Origin: Rhizobium sp. EC-SD404
GTDB lineage: Bacteria; Pseudomonadota; Alphaproteobacteria; Rhizobiales; Rhizobiaceae
Direction of reading: 5' to 3'
Assembly: GCF_902498825.1 (NCBI RefSeq)
Contig: NZ_LR701459.1
Span: 2,214,414-2,278,413 of the forward strand
Length of the DNA stretch: 64,000 nt
The notes under the pieces are model-generated. The model did not search any database, was not told the DNA's origin, and saw only the letters and a list, made by a program, of their open reading frames with translations. The position numbers and the translations under genes are program-made. Shown one piece after another: positions 17,647-25,226 of this stretch (positions within the stretch are counted from its first letter, which is position 1; the number at the start of each line of letters is the position of its first letter).

Positions 17647-17973
17647 GTGGCCGACGGTTCGCGAGAAGAGATTGACGATCAGGACGCCTGCGATGATCAG
17701 CGCGAGGCCGATGATGGCTGGAAGATCGAGCCGCTGCCCGAAAGCGAAATAGCCGATGGCCGCAATCAGCACGATGCCTGTGCCCGACCAGAGCGCGTAG
17801 ACGATCCCGACCGGCATCGTCTTCAGCGTCAGCGATAGGAAGAAGAACGCTATGCTGTAGCCGCCGACCGTGACGATGGAAGGCCACAACCGCGTGAAGC
17901 CTTCCGACAGCTTGAGCGCAGACGTGGCGATCACCTCGAAGATGACGGCGACGACGAGGTAGACGTAAACCAT
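17644..17973 (-). CDS. Small multidrug resistance (SMR) family transporter, EmrE-like
   Basis: A 109-residue protein with four membrane helices. The essential membrane glutamate is Glu13, and motifs very like EmrE are present: KLSEGFTRLWPS, YALWSGTGIVLI and FGQRLDLPAIIG. SMR proteins are dimeric proton antiporters for cationic drugs, quaternary ammonium or guanidinium compounds; the substrate cannot be told here. The start at 17973 is chosen because the protein then aligns with EmrE from its first residue. Confidence 0.92.
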   Translation of the reverse strand: MVYVYLVVAVIFEVIATSALKLSEGFTRLWPSIVTVGGYSIAFFFLSLTLKTMPVGIVYALWSGTGIVLIAAIGYFAFGQRLDLPAIIGLALIIAGVLIVNLFSRTVGH

Positions 17974-18040
17974 GGAGCTGCTCTCGGGCGCGTGTGGCGA
18001 CTGTTCTCCGTCTAGCCGGTCGGATGGGCGAAAGCGAGCG

Positions 18041-19261
18041 TCATGCCTTCTTGAACGGACCGTGCTCGGTGAGGATCGCGCCGATCTGGTCGACCTCGCG
18101 GCGCTCCCGTTCGAGATAGTCGGCAACCGCGCGCTTCAGGCCTGGATGGGCGATATAATGGGCGGAGTGGGTGGTGACTGGCAGATATCCGCGCGCCAGC
18201 TTGTGTTCCCCCTGGGCGCCGGCCTCGACACGGGGCAAGCCCCGTTCGATCGCGAAATCGATGGCCTGATGATAGCAGATCTCGAAATGCAGGAAGGGGT
18301 GATCCTCGATGCAGCCCCAATGGCGACCAAAGACGCAGTCGCCGCCGATGAAATTGATCGCTCCGGCGATGTAGCGACCCTCTCGCTTCGCCATCACAAG
18401 CAGGATGTCGTCCGCCATCGTCTCCCCGATCAGGCTGAAGAAGGCGCGGTTGAGATAGGGCCGGCCCCATTTTCGGGCGCCGGTATCGATATAGAAGGCG
18501 TAGAACGCGTCCCAGTGCTCTTCGGTGATCGATGGGCCCGTGAGGCGCTCGATGGAGATGCCGTTTTCCATCGCCTGCTGACGTTCGCGCCTGAGCGCCT
18601 TGCGTTTGCGTGACGCCAACGTGGCGAGAAAATCGTCGTAACTGCCGTAGGATTGATTGTGGAAATGGAATTGCTGGTCGGTTCGATGGAGGAAGTCTGC
18701 TTCTTCGAACACGGGCATCTCGTCTTCGGGAACGAAAGTAATATGAGCCGATGAAATGCCCAGCCGATCCGTCAGCGCTATAAGGCCTTGCGCCAGCGCG
18801 GCCTGCACGACCGTGCGGCGTGCATCCGCAGGTGCCAGAAGTCGTGGCCCGGTCGCCGGCGTGAAGGGGATCGATGCCTGCAGCTTGGGGTAATACTCGC
18901 CGCCGGCACGCTCGAAGGCATCCGCCCACCCGTGATCGAAGACATATTCGCCCTGGCTGTGGCTCTTGAGATAGGCCGGCACGGCGCCACAAAGCGCCCC
19001 TTCAGGGTCTTTCAGCATCAGATGGCGCGGCAGCCAGCCGGTCTTGGCGGCGACCGAGCCGGATTGTTCGAGAGCAGACAGGAAATCGTAGGAAAGAAAG
19101 GGATTGTAGGGGATATCCGGAGTGGCGCTCGCCCGCGTCGTTCCGGCCAGCTGGTCCCAGGTTGGCCGGTCCACATCGACCATCGATGACGCAACTTCGA
19201 TCGTGAATTCGATCTGGCCGCGATCCTCAGCAGCTTTTCCGGCGGTCATCGCATTCCCCAT
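18041..19261 (-). CDS. DUF482 / GNAT-like acyltransferase (peptidogalycan biosynthesis family)
   Basis: A 406-residue cytoplasmic protein of the COG3146/DUF482 group, recognised by YNPFLSYDFLSALEQSGSV, GEYVFDHGWADAFERAGG, and the C-terminal CYHQAIDFAIERGLPRVEAGAQGEHKLARGY. The family has a GNAT fold related to FemX-like transferases; the acceptor is unknown. A second in-frame ATG at 19249 is possible. It lies between a glycerophosphodiesterase and the SMR gene, all on the minus strand. Confidence 0.88.
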   Translation of the reverse strand: MGNAMTAGKAAEDRGQIEFTIEVASSMVDVDRPTWDQLAGTTRASATPDIPYNPFLSYDFLSALEQSGSVAAKTGWLPRHLMLKDPEGALCGAVPAYLKSHSQGEYVFDHGWADAFERAGGEYYPKLQASIPFTPATGPRLLAPADARRTVVQAALAQGLIALTDRLGISSAHITFVPEDEMPVFEEADFLHRTDQQFHFHNQSYGSYDDFLATLASRKRKALRRERQQAMENGISIERLTGPSITEEHWDAFYAFYIDTGARKWGRPYLNRAFFSLIGETMADDILLVMAKREGRYIAGAINFIGGDCVFGRHWGCIEDHPFLHFEICYHQAIDFAIERGLPRVEAGAQGEHKLARGYLPVTTHSAHYIAHPGLKRAVADYLERERREVDQIGAILTEHGPFKKA

Positions 19262-19311
19262 GTTCGCACTTGCGAGAAAGTAGTGCGCCGCTCGGCTATT
19301 TTAAGGCCTGC

Positions 19312-20043
19312 CTAGATCGGGGATGGCGAGACCGTTCGCGGATCGAAGCCTTCAAACGTGATCTGGTCTGCATGGCGCATGCTGTGAGCCAGAGCCGCTT
19401 CGTCGCGCACCGTCCACGTGATGACCGGTTTGCCGCTTTCACGCACGCCGTCGATGAAGCGGTTCGGCAGATGAAACGCACAGTAGGACACGAAATCGAG
19501 CCCGAGACGCATCGCATCCTCGTGCCGCTGCAGGTCCTCGTTGCGCTGTCCCTCGGCCGTAAGCCCAAGCGGGTAGGGGCATTCGAGCGCCCTGAGGTCC
19601 CTGAGGAGCCAGTGGTCGAACGACATCAGGGCTACCGGTCCCTCGTAACCGTCCAGATCTTCGAGAACCGCCCCGGCGAAATCGTCATCGTCACCCTCGC
19701 AGCCTTTCAGCTCAACGACGATCGGAACACGGCCGGCAACAAGCGCCAAAAGCTGTTTGAACGTTGGGATCCGCTCCCTGGTGCCGCCGACGGTCAGCAG
19801 TGCAAGCTCCGTCGAAAGCTTGTCGCGCGTTCGCCCGGGCAGGCTGCACAGGCGCTCGAGCATATCATCGTGAAAAACCACCGGCACGCCGTCGGCAGCC
19901 AGGTGCAGGTCGCACTCGATGGCGAAGCCGGCCTCCACCGCCCGCTCGAATGCGGCAATCGTATTCTCCCAGACGGTGCGATTGAGGTCGTGATATCCAC
20001 GGTGGGCGATGGGGTGTTCAGTCAGCCAGGCAAGCGTCTGCAT
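19312..20043 (-). CDS. Glycerophosphodiester phosphodiesterase
   Basis: A 243-residue UgpQ-like enzyme that splits glycerophosphodiesters into glycerol 3-phosphate and an alcohol. The N-terminal IAHRGYHDLNRTVWENTIAAF supplies the catalytic His-Arg, IECDLHLAADGVPVVFHDD supplies the metal-binding Glu/Asp and second His, and the C-terminal VITWTVRDE is typical. No signal peptide, so it is cytoplasmic. It follows the RidA gene by 29 bases and precedes the DUF482 gene by 50. Confidence 0.93.
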   Translation of the reverse strand: MQTLAWLTEHPIAHRGYHDLNRTVWENTIAAFERAVEAGFAIECDLHLAADGVPVVFHDDMLERLCSLPGRTRDKLSTELALLTVGGTRERIPTFKQLLALVAGRVPIVVELKGCEGDDDDFAGAVLEDLDGYEGPVALMSFDHWLLRDLRALECPYPLGLTAEGQRNEDLQRHEDAMRLGLDFVSYCAFHLPNRFIDGVRESGKPVITWTVRDEAALAHSMRHADQITFEGFDPRTVSPSPI

Positions 20044-20072
20044 AGGTGTTCCGCGGCAATTCGATCAGGGGA

Positions 20073-20540
20073 TCAGGCGATCTGGAAGATGGCGTCGACC
20101 TCGACGGCCGCATTGAGCGGCAGCGAGGCGGTGCCTACCGCAGCGCGGGCATGCTTGCCCTTGTCTCCGAGGACCGCAGCGAAGAGATCGGACGCGCCGT
20201 TGACGACGAGGTGCTGCTCGACGAAATCCGGCGTCGACGCGACATAGCCAGTGATCCGCACGAGCTGGACGATCCGTTCCAGATCGCCATCAAGCGCCGA
20301 CTTGGCCTGGGCAAGAACATTGATGGCGCAAAGTTCGGCAGCCGCCTGGCCCGCCAGAACTTTGTGGTCATGACCAAGGTGCCCCGTATAGGCGAGGTGC
20401 CCCTTCTCGAGAGGAAGCTGGCCGGAAATGTAGAGCATGTCGCCTGCGATCACCCAGGCAACGTAGTTGGCGGCTGGAGCAGCCGCTTGTGGAAGATCGA
20501 TACCGCGTTCGGCAAGTCGATCGGCAATCGTATTGGCCAT
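20073..20540 (-). CDS. RidA family enamine/imine deaminase
   Basis: A 155-residue YjgF/RidA protein, which hydrolyses reactive enamines such as 2-aminoacrylate. The conserved SGQLPLEKG and the arginine in ARAAVGTASLPLNAAVEVD are present. The length fits the longer RidA subfamily that starts with a helical DRLAERGIDLP segment. It is the first gene of the minus-strand series and diverges from eipB across 116 bases that must hold both promoters. Confidence 0.92.
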   Translation of the reverse strand: MANTIADRLAERGIDLPQAAAPAANYVAWVIAGDMLYISGQLPLEKGHLAYTGHLGHDHKVLAGQAAAELCAINVLAQAKSALDGDLERIVQLVRITGYVASTPDFVEQHLVVNGASDLFAAVLGDKGKHARAAVGTASLPLNAAVEVDAIFQIA

Positions 20541-20656
20541 GAAAGGTTCACCCGTTTTTCTGCGCCTAAGATGTCGTATGCGGACGCGGCGTCAAGCGCC
20601 TCGCTTTTGCCCCGAGGCTTCCTGTAACATGTGTGAGGTTTTGCTAGGAGACATGA

Positions 20657-21505
20657 ATGTTGGGATTTGCCGGTCGTATGGCATTCGGATCAGCTGCGGT
20701 AATGGCCGGGCTGCTTTCAACCACTGCGTCCGGCATGGCGCAGCCGGCAGGTGCTTCGGCCCTCGTTCCGCACCGTGCCGTCTATGATCTCGAACTCGCC
20801 AATTCGGAGGAGCGATCGGGCATCTCGGGTGTCTACGGCCGCATGGTCTACGAAATGAACGGCTCGGCCTGCGACGGCTTCACCGTGAACTTTCGATTCG
20901 TGACGCGAATCGACACCGAGGAATTTTCCCGGGTCACCGACCAGCAGACGACAACTTATGAGGATCTGCGCGCCGGCACATTCGAATTCGTCAACCGCTC
21001 CTTCGTCGACGATGCGCTCGACAGCGAAACGCGCGGCACCGCCCGCCGCACCGATGATTCGATCGACGTCGAGATGGAGGAACCCGAGGAGACGTCGCTG
21101 GCGCTCGACCGCGCGCTCTTCCCGACCGACCACATGATCGAGCTGATCGCAAAGGCGAAGGCAGGCGAGCGTTTCTACCAGTCGCACATCTATGACGGGT
21201 CCGACGACGGCGACAAAATCATGCTGACGACGACCGTCATCGGAACGCCGCGTGAGCCGGAAGCGGAGGATGCCGAGGCGGAGCAGGCCGGCCCATTCGC
21301 CAACGAAGCCGCCTGGCCCGTGACGATCGCCTATTTCAATGAAGCCGAAACCGGCGACGGCGTTCCGGATTACCAGATCTCGTTCAAACTCTACGAGAAT
21401 GGCCTGACCCGGGACCTGGAGATGGACTATGGCGATTTCGTCCTTCGCGGCACGCTGACGGGCCTTGAAGTGTTTGACGCCAAGGAATGCGCCGAACAGC
21501 CTTAG
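20657..21505 (+). CDS. eipB: Cell envelope integrity protein EipB (DUF1849)
   Basis: A 282-residue periplasmic protein with a signal peptide (cut near GMAQ, residue 28) and the DUF1849 pattern: LVPHRAVYDLELANSEERSGI, GRMVYEMNGSACDGF, and the late LFPTDHMIELI. In Brucella EipB forms a beta-spiral in the periplasm and supports envelope integrity. The two cysteines near positions 75 and 278 could form the disulfide reported there (inference). Its end lies 3 bases from the convergent molybdoenzyme gene. Confidence 0.9.
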   Translation: MLGFAGRMAFGSAAVMAGLLSTTASGMAQPAGASALVPHRAVYDLELANSEERSGISGVYGRMVYEMNGSACDGFTVNFRFVTRIDTEEFSRVTDQQTTTYEDLRAGTFEFVNRSFVDDALDSETRGTARRTDDSIDVEMEEPEETSLALDRALFPTDHMIELIAKAKAGERFYQSHIYDGSDDGDKIMLTTTVIGTPREPEAEDAEAEQAGPFANEAAWPVTIAYFNEAETGDGVPDYQISFKLYENGLTRDLEMDYGDFVLRGTLTGLEVFDAKECAEQP

Positions 21506-21508
21506 ATC

Positions 21509-22270
21509 TCAAATTCCCGCATACCAGTCATAGGCTCCTGCATCTTCCCAGTAGCCGCCGCGACCTCGGCCGATCGCATCGAGGCTTTCGACGGCTTCGA
21601 TGCGCATGACGAACTTCGCCTGCTTGTAGCCGAGCTGCCGTTCGACGCGCAGACGCAACGGTGCGCCATGGCCGATGGGCAGGTCGCCGTCATTCATGCC
21701 GTAGGCAAGGATGGTCTGCGGATGAAACGCTTCGACGAGGTCGATGCTTTCGTAATAGGGCGTCCCGCGAAAATCGTCCGCACAGTGGAAGACGATGTAG
21801 CGGGCGTTGGGGGCAAGCTCGGCACGGTCGAGCAGTGGACCGAGTGGCGTGCCCGTCCATTTGCCGATCGCGCTCCAACCTTCCACGCAGTCGTGACGGG
21901 TGATCTGGGTACGGGCGGGCAGGGTGCGAATCTCGGCCATCGAGATCGATTGCGGCCGCGCGACGAGTCCATCGATGCGGAGGCGATAGTCGGAAAACGC
22001 CGAAGCTGCGTGCCGCTCCCATTCAGAATTTTCCGGCCGCGTGTTGCCGTTCATGCAGAAGGTCGGTGACAGGGATCCCTCCGGATATTCGCGCGCCAGG
22101 GCGTCGCCCACGATGAACCGCTGGATACGGTAGCTCAACCATTCGCCGCCCGAGAGAAACTGGCGGAACGCCGGGCTCTGGCCGAGCGCATCGCAGCCTG
22201 AGAGTGCCATTGCGGAGCCCGTCAGCGCTGCTCCGGTAATCAGCCGGCGCCTGGAAAGAAGAGTGGTCAT
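21509..22270 (-). CDS. Tat-exported molybdopterin oxidoreductase (sulfite oxidase/MsrP family)
   Basis: A 253-residue protein with a twin-arginine signal (SRRRLI, residues 6-11) followed by a lipobox LSGC (Cys26), so it may be a Tat-exported lipoprotein. The molybdenum-binding cysteine is Cys128 in HDCVEGWSAIGKWTG, the family signature. Relatives include MsrP/YedY (methionine sulfoxide reductase) and YedY1. It overlaps the upstream cytochrome b gene as ATGA, which is its likely electron partner. Start at 22270 is supported by GGAG 8 bases upstream. Confidence 0.9.
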   Translation of the reverse strand: MTTLLSRRRLITGAALTGSAMALSGCDALGQSPAFRQFLSGGEWLSYRIQRFIVGDALAREYPEGSLSPTFCMNGNTRPENSEWERHAASAFSDYRLRIDGLVARPQSISMAEIRTLPARTQITRHDCVEGWSAIGKWTGTPLGPLLDRAELAPNARYIVFHCADDFRGTPYYESIDLVEAFHPQTILAYGMNDGDLPIGHGAPLRLRVERQLGYKQAKFVMRIEAVESLDAIGRGRGGYWEDAGAYDWYAGI

Positions 22271-23106
22271 CGTGTTTTCTCCTGGGGCAGGCGATAGCGG
22301 CCGGTGATCATGGAGCGGATCTCGTTGATAGGTCCTGCCAGCACGACCATGACGAGATGGACCAGGATGAACGCCACCATGCCGAATGCGGCGATGAAAT
22401 GGATGGAGCGTGCGGACTGTCGGCCGCCGAAGATGTCGATCAGCCATGGCCAAGCAGCGACCATCGTCGGCGACATCGTCAGGCCGGTGAGCACGAGAAC
22501 GGGCAAAAGCACGGCCAGAACGGAAAGATAGGCGAGCTTCTGCAGCACGTTGTAGTGTCGCGCGGCCTCGCCTGTCGGAAACCGAAGTCGCGCATGGGCT
22601 GCGATGTCACCGAGGATATGCGACGGCGCCAGTTCGGCGCGCTTCGGGAGGAGGTCGCGGCGCAGGTGACCGTTCACGAGACTGATCAGCGCGTAGAGCG
22701 CGAGACCACCTGCAAAAAGCCAGCTGAACGTCAGGTGCCAGCGCCGTGAAAGCGCGAGATTGTAGCTCGATGGTATCGTGACCCAATGCGGGAAGGCCCG
22801 GTTCTGCCAGGCCCCTTCCGCGTTCTGCCAGCGTCCCAGAACGCCTGTCGTATCGAACTGGATCGCACCGACGCGCAAATATCCGCGCTCGTCCTCGGCT
22901 CCGATCTGCAGCCATGCGGGATCGGGGTTCGCGCCGTAGTCGCCCCAATAGAGGCGGGGATGCGCGTTGAAGATCATCAGTCCGCTCATCAGCATGACAA
23001 GAAAGACGACCACATTCGTCCAATGCCACAGCCGCGTCGAAAGCCGATGACGGCGAACGACGATCGGCGCATCTGCGATCGGCGGTGAAAACTCGGTTGC
23101 AGACAT
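22267..23106 (-). CDS. Cytochrome b561-type membrane subunit, partner of the molybdoenzyme
   Basis: A 279-residue membrane protein with four helices (about 30-47, 124-145, 190-215, 235-258) and histidines suited to bind haem (H20, H28, H124, H236, H250). The N-terminal RHRLSTRLWHWTNVVVF is typical of the Ni-hydrogenase/cytochrome b561 family (PF01292-like), not of the ferric-reductase-like YedZ/MsrQ. A long loop (48-118) contains several Trp. It probably passes quinol electrons to the molybdoenzyme, with which it overlaps by 4 bases. The start at 23106 has TGGAG upstream. Confidence 0.88.
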   Translation of the reverse strand: MSATEFSPPIADAPIVVRRHRLSTRLWHWTNVVVFLVMLMSGLMIFNAHPRLYWGDYGANPDPAWLQIGAEDERGYLRVGAIQFDTTGVLGRWQNAEGAWQNRAFPHWVTIPSSYNLALSRRWHLTFSWLFAGGLALYALISLVNGHLRRDLLPKRAELAPSHILGDIAAHARLRFPTGEAARHYNVLQKLAYLSVLAVLLPVLVLTGLTMSPTMVAAWPWLIDIFGGRQSARSIHFIAAFGMVAFILVHLVMVVLAGPINEIRSMITGRYRLPQEKTR

Positions 23107-23128
23107 GGCGGCGCTCCAGGCGGGTTGC

Positions 23129-23159
23129 GCCGGGTGACGCCTGTCGCGGGTCACCCGGC
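23129..23159 (-). terminator. Hairpin between the Met-repeat gene and the cytochrome b gene
   Basis: A perfect 10-bp stem (GCCGGGTGAC, 23129-23138, with 23150-23159) and 11-base loop, without a T-tract. On the minus strand it lies 21 bases after the Met-repeat protein stop and before the cytochrome b start, so it may stabilise or attenuate a shared mRNA. Confidence 0.55.
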
Positions 23160-23179
23160 TCCAAGGCATGCGGCGATGC

Positions 23180-23575
23180 TTACATCGTGTCCGAAATCAT
23201 GCTGTCGGGTGCGTCGGCGCAGGCGGTCGTGACACTGGCAACGGTTGCGTCTGCAGCCATGTCGTCAGCGGCCATATCGTCGGACGCCATGTCATCGGCA
23301 GCCATATCGTCGGACGCCATGTCATCGGCAGCCATGTCATCGGACGCCATGTCATCTGCGGCCATGTCATCGGCAGCCATGTCGTCAGCGGCCATGTCAT
23401 CAGAAGCCATGTCGTCGGCCATCATGTCGTCGCTGTGCAACGCCTCGACGGCAGCCATCTGACCGGCTTCGTCGAGGGCAAGGAAATCGGCGCAGGTGAG
23501 ATCCGAACCGCTCTGTGCGAAGGCCGGCATGGCAAGCATGAGGGTGAGGGCAGTCGTCGTCAGGATCGTCTTCAT
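23180..23575 (-). CDS. Periplasmic methionine/aspartate pentapeptide-repeat protein with HdeA-like ends
   Basis: A 131-residue exported protein: signal peptide 1-20 (cut AFA-QS), then SDLTCADFLALDEAGQMAAV, twelve tandem DDMA(A/S) units (residues 49-108, the first being DDMMA), and a C-terminal VTTACADAPD segment. The two ends with Cys28 and Cys119 resemble the halves of HdeA-type acid chaperones, split by the repeat. The mature chain has 16 Met in 111 residues and no Lys or Arg. The start at 23575 puts the signal peptide first. It stands 73 bases upstream of a cytochrome b/molybdoenzyme pair, so it may be a methionine oxidant sink (inference); metal binding is another possibility. Confidence 0.8.
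   Translation of the reverse strand: MKTILTTTALTLMLAMPAFAQSGSDLTCADFLALDEAGQMAAVEALHSDDMMADDMASDDMAADDMAADDMAADDMASDDMAADDMASDDMAADDMASDDMAADDMAADATVASVTTACADAPDSMISDTM
23252..23431 (-). repeat. In-frame 15-bp tandem repeat array (12 units)
   Basis: Twelve 15-base units encode DDMA(A/S). Unit variants alternate, and several are nearly identical at DNA level, so the array has probably grown or shrunk recently by slippage; copy number may vary between strains. Every unit length is a multiple of three, so changes keep the frame. Confidence 0.9.
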
Positions 23576-23682
23576 GGTGGTGGCTCCCAGGGGTTGCCGC
23601 CTCAGCGGGCGGTGAGAGCCAATCCACACCAAGTGCCGATCACTGTCGAAACAACACTGCGCGCGTTTTTGCCACAGCCAAC

Positions 23683-23718
23683 TCACGCCGATGTCGGCGC
23701 TGCGTGAAGTCGGCGTGA
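23683..23718 (-). terminator. Weak hairpin after the REC-kinase gene
   Basis: TCACGCCGA (23683-23691) pairs with 23710-23718 across an 18-base loop, about 30 bases past the kinase stop on the minus strand. No T-tract, so it is at best a weak terminator or an operator upstream of the Met-repeat gene. Confidence 0.35.
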
Positions 23719-23748
23719 TCCGGTCTGGCAGAGCAGAGATATCCGGGG

Positions 23749-24780
23749 CTAGAACCCCATCGTCACCTTGGCTCGGGTGCCGGGATGCTGCAGCTCGTAA
23801 GTGAGCGTGGCGCCGAGATTGGCGGCCATGGAATTCACGAGGCGCGTGCCGAGGCCGGTGCCCTTGGCGCTCTGACCGGTACCGTCCCAGCCGACACCAT
23901 CATCTTCGACGACAAGCACGGCACCGTCCGGGACAGCGTCGAGAAAAACCCGGACTTCGCCTTTGACGCCTTCGGAGTATGCGTATTTCAGCGCATTGGT
24001 CACCAGTTCGGCGGTCATGATTCCAATGGAAATCGCCATGTCGGTGGGCACGCGCACCGCGTCCATCCGGATCCTGAGCCTGGCGCTCGATGCAAGCGAC
24101 ATGTCCAGTTCCTTGACGAGCGTCGTCAGGTACTCGCCAATATCGACGAAGCGCACGTCGTCGGACGTATAGAGGCGCTTGTGCACGCCGGCGATGGCGG
24201 AGATGCGCGCCTGGGTTTCGATCAGCGCATTCTTGGCGGCGGGTTCGGTCAGGGTGTTGGCCTGCATGCGGATCAGCGCCCCGACGATCGCGAGACTGTT
24301 CGCCACGCGGTGGTTCACTTCGCTGAGCAGCAACTCCGCGCGCTCTTTTGCCTCGCGCAGCTCGCCTTCGACTCGCTCTTTCGCCCGCATCAGGCGGGCG
24401 CGCTCGACTGCCTGGTCGATAGCGCTTGCCAAAAGCTCGGGGAAGTCTTCCGAGACGCTCTTGGTGACGTAGTCGAAGGCTCCTGCCTTCAGCGCCGCAA
24501 CGGCGATTGCCGTTTCGGCCGAGCCCGTGACGTAGACGACCGGCGGCGCATGCTCGATCTTGGCGAGTTCGGCCAGCACGTCCAAGCCGGTTCCCGTATC
24601 GAGATAGTGATCGAGGCCGACGACGTCGATGCCGCCGGCGCGGATCCGCTCCAACCCGCTGCTGGCCTTGTCGGCACGTTCGACCACATAGCCACGCCGC
24701 TCCAGATTCTTCTGGATGAGACGCGCCAGTCCGGGATCGTCATCGATATAAAGAACGCGCGTCGGCCGGGAAGCCATCAT
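23749..24780 (-). CDS. Hybrid protein: receiver domain plus HRxxN (HisKA_2) histidine kinase
   Basis: A 343-residue soluble protein. Residues 6-122 are a receiver domain (DDD at 13-15, phosphoacceptor Asp57 in VGLDHYLD); a coiled coil follows (125-150), then the HisKA_2 box EVNHRVANSL with His157 and an ATPase domain (VVEDDGVGWDG, KGTGLGTRLV). The HRxxN form is that of kinases which act on the PhyR/EcfG general stress pathway in alphaproteobacteria. Its start overlaps the stop of the upstream regulator (TGATG), so it is coupled. It has no sensor of its own and presumably takes phosphate from the upstream kinase or regulator. Confidence 0.88.
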   Translation of the reverse strand: MMASRPTRVLYIDDDPGLARLIQKNLERRGYVVERADKASSGLERIRAGGIDVVGLDHYLDTGTGLDVLAELAKIEHAPPVVYVTGSAETAIAVAALKAGAFDYVTKSVSEDFPELLASAIDQAVERARLMRAKERVEGELREAKERAELLLSEVNHRVANSLAIVGALIRMQANTLTEPAAKNALIETQARISAIAGVHKRLYTSDDVRFVDIGEYLTTLVKELDMSLASSARLRIRMDAVRVPTDMAISIGIMTAELVTNALKYAYSEGVKGEVRVFLDAVPDGAVLVVEDDGVGWDGTGQSAKGTGLGTRLVNSMAANLGATLTYELQHPGTRAKVTMGF

Positions 24781-25226
24781 CAGGCACTTTCGGGGATCTG
24801 CATCACCGAGAAGAACAAGCCAAGCTGACGGATCGCATTGGCGAAGCCTTCGTAGTTGACGGGTTTGGTAATGTAGACGTTGGCGCCAAGGTCGTAGCAG
24901 CGCTGGATCTCGCGTTCGTCGTCCGTCGTCGTCAGCACCACGACGGGTGCCCGCTTCGTGTTCGGGTTGGCCTTGACCTTTTCGAGGATCGAGACGCCGC
25001 TCATGTCCGGCAGATTGAGATCGAGCAGGATGAGGAGGTGGCGGCTTGCGCTGACGTCGCCAGAGCCATCGGAGCCGAAGAGGTGGGCAAGCGCGCTCGT
25101 GCCGTCGGTGAACGGAATGATCTCGTTGCTGACGCCGGCGCGCCGGATGTTCTTCTCGATGAGTCTCGCATGGCCTTCGTCGTCTTCGATCATCACGATC
25201 GTGACGGGCTTCGCTTCACTGCTCAT
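24780..25226 (-). CDS. Single-domain response regulator
   Basis: A 148-residue receiver with no output domain: acidic residues in IEDDEGHA, phosphoacceptor Asp69 in LILLDLNLPD, Thr in VVLTTTDDE and KPV near residue 122. It resembles the Rcp1-type regulators found with phytochromes and CHASE3 kinases. It lies between two kinase genes with overlaps on both sides (ATGA upstream, TGATG downstream), so it probably relays phosphate between them. Confidence 0.92.
   Translation of the reverse strand: MSSEAKPVTIVMIEDDEGHARLIEKNIRRAGVSNEIIPFTDGTSALAHLFGSDGSGDVSASRHLLILLDLNLPDMSGVSILEKVKANPNTKRAPVVVLTTTDDEREIQRCYDLGANVYITKPVNYEGFANAIRQLGLFFSVMQIPESA

Noticed and set aside
23252..23431. CRISPR array
   Set aside because: The units are contiguous 15-base in-frame repeats with no spacers.
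23085..23707. Repetitive plus-strand proteins read through the DDMA repeat
   Set aside because: A 15-base repeat without stops is open in several frames; only the minus-strand reading has a signal peptide and a sensible non-repeat flank.
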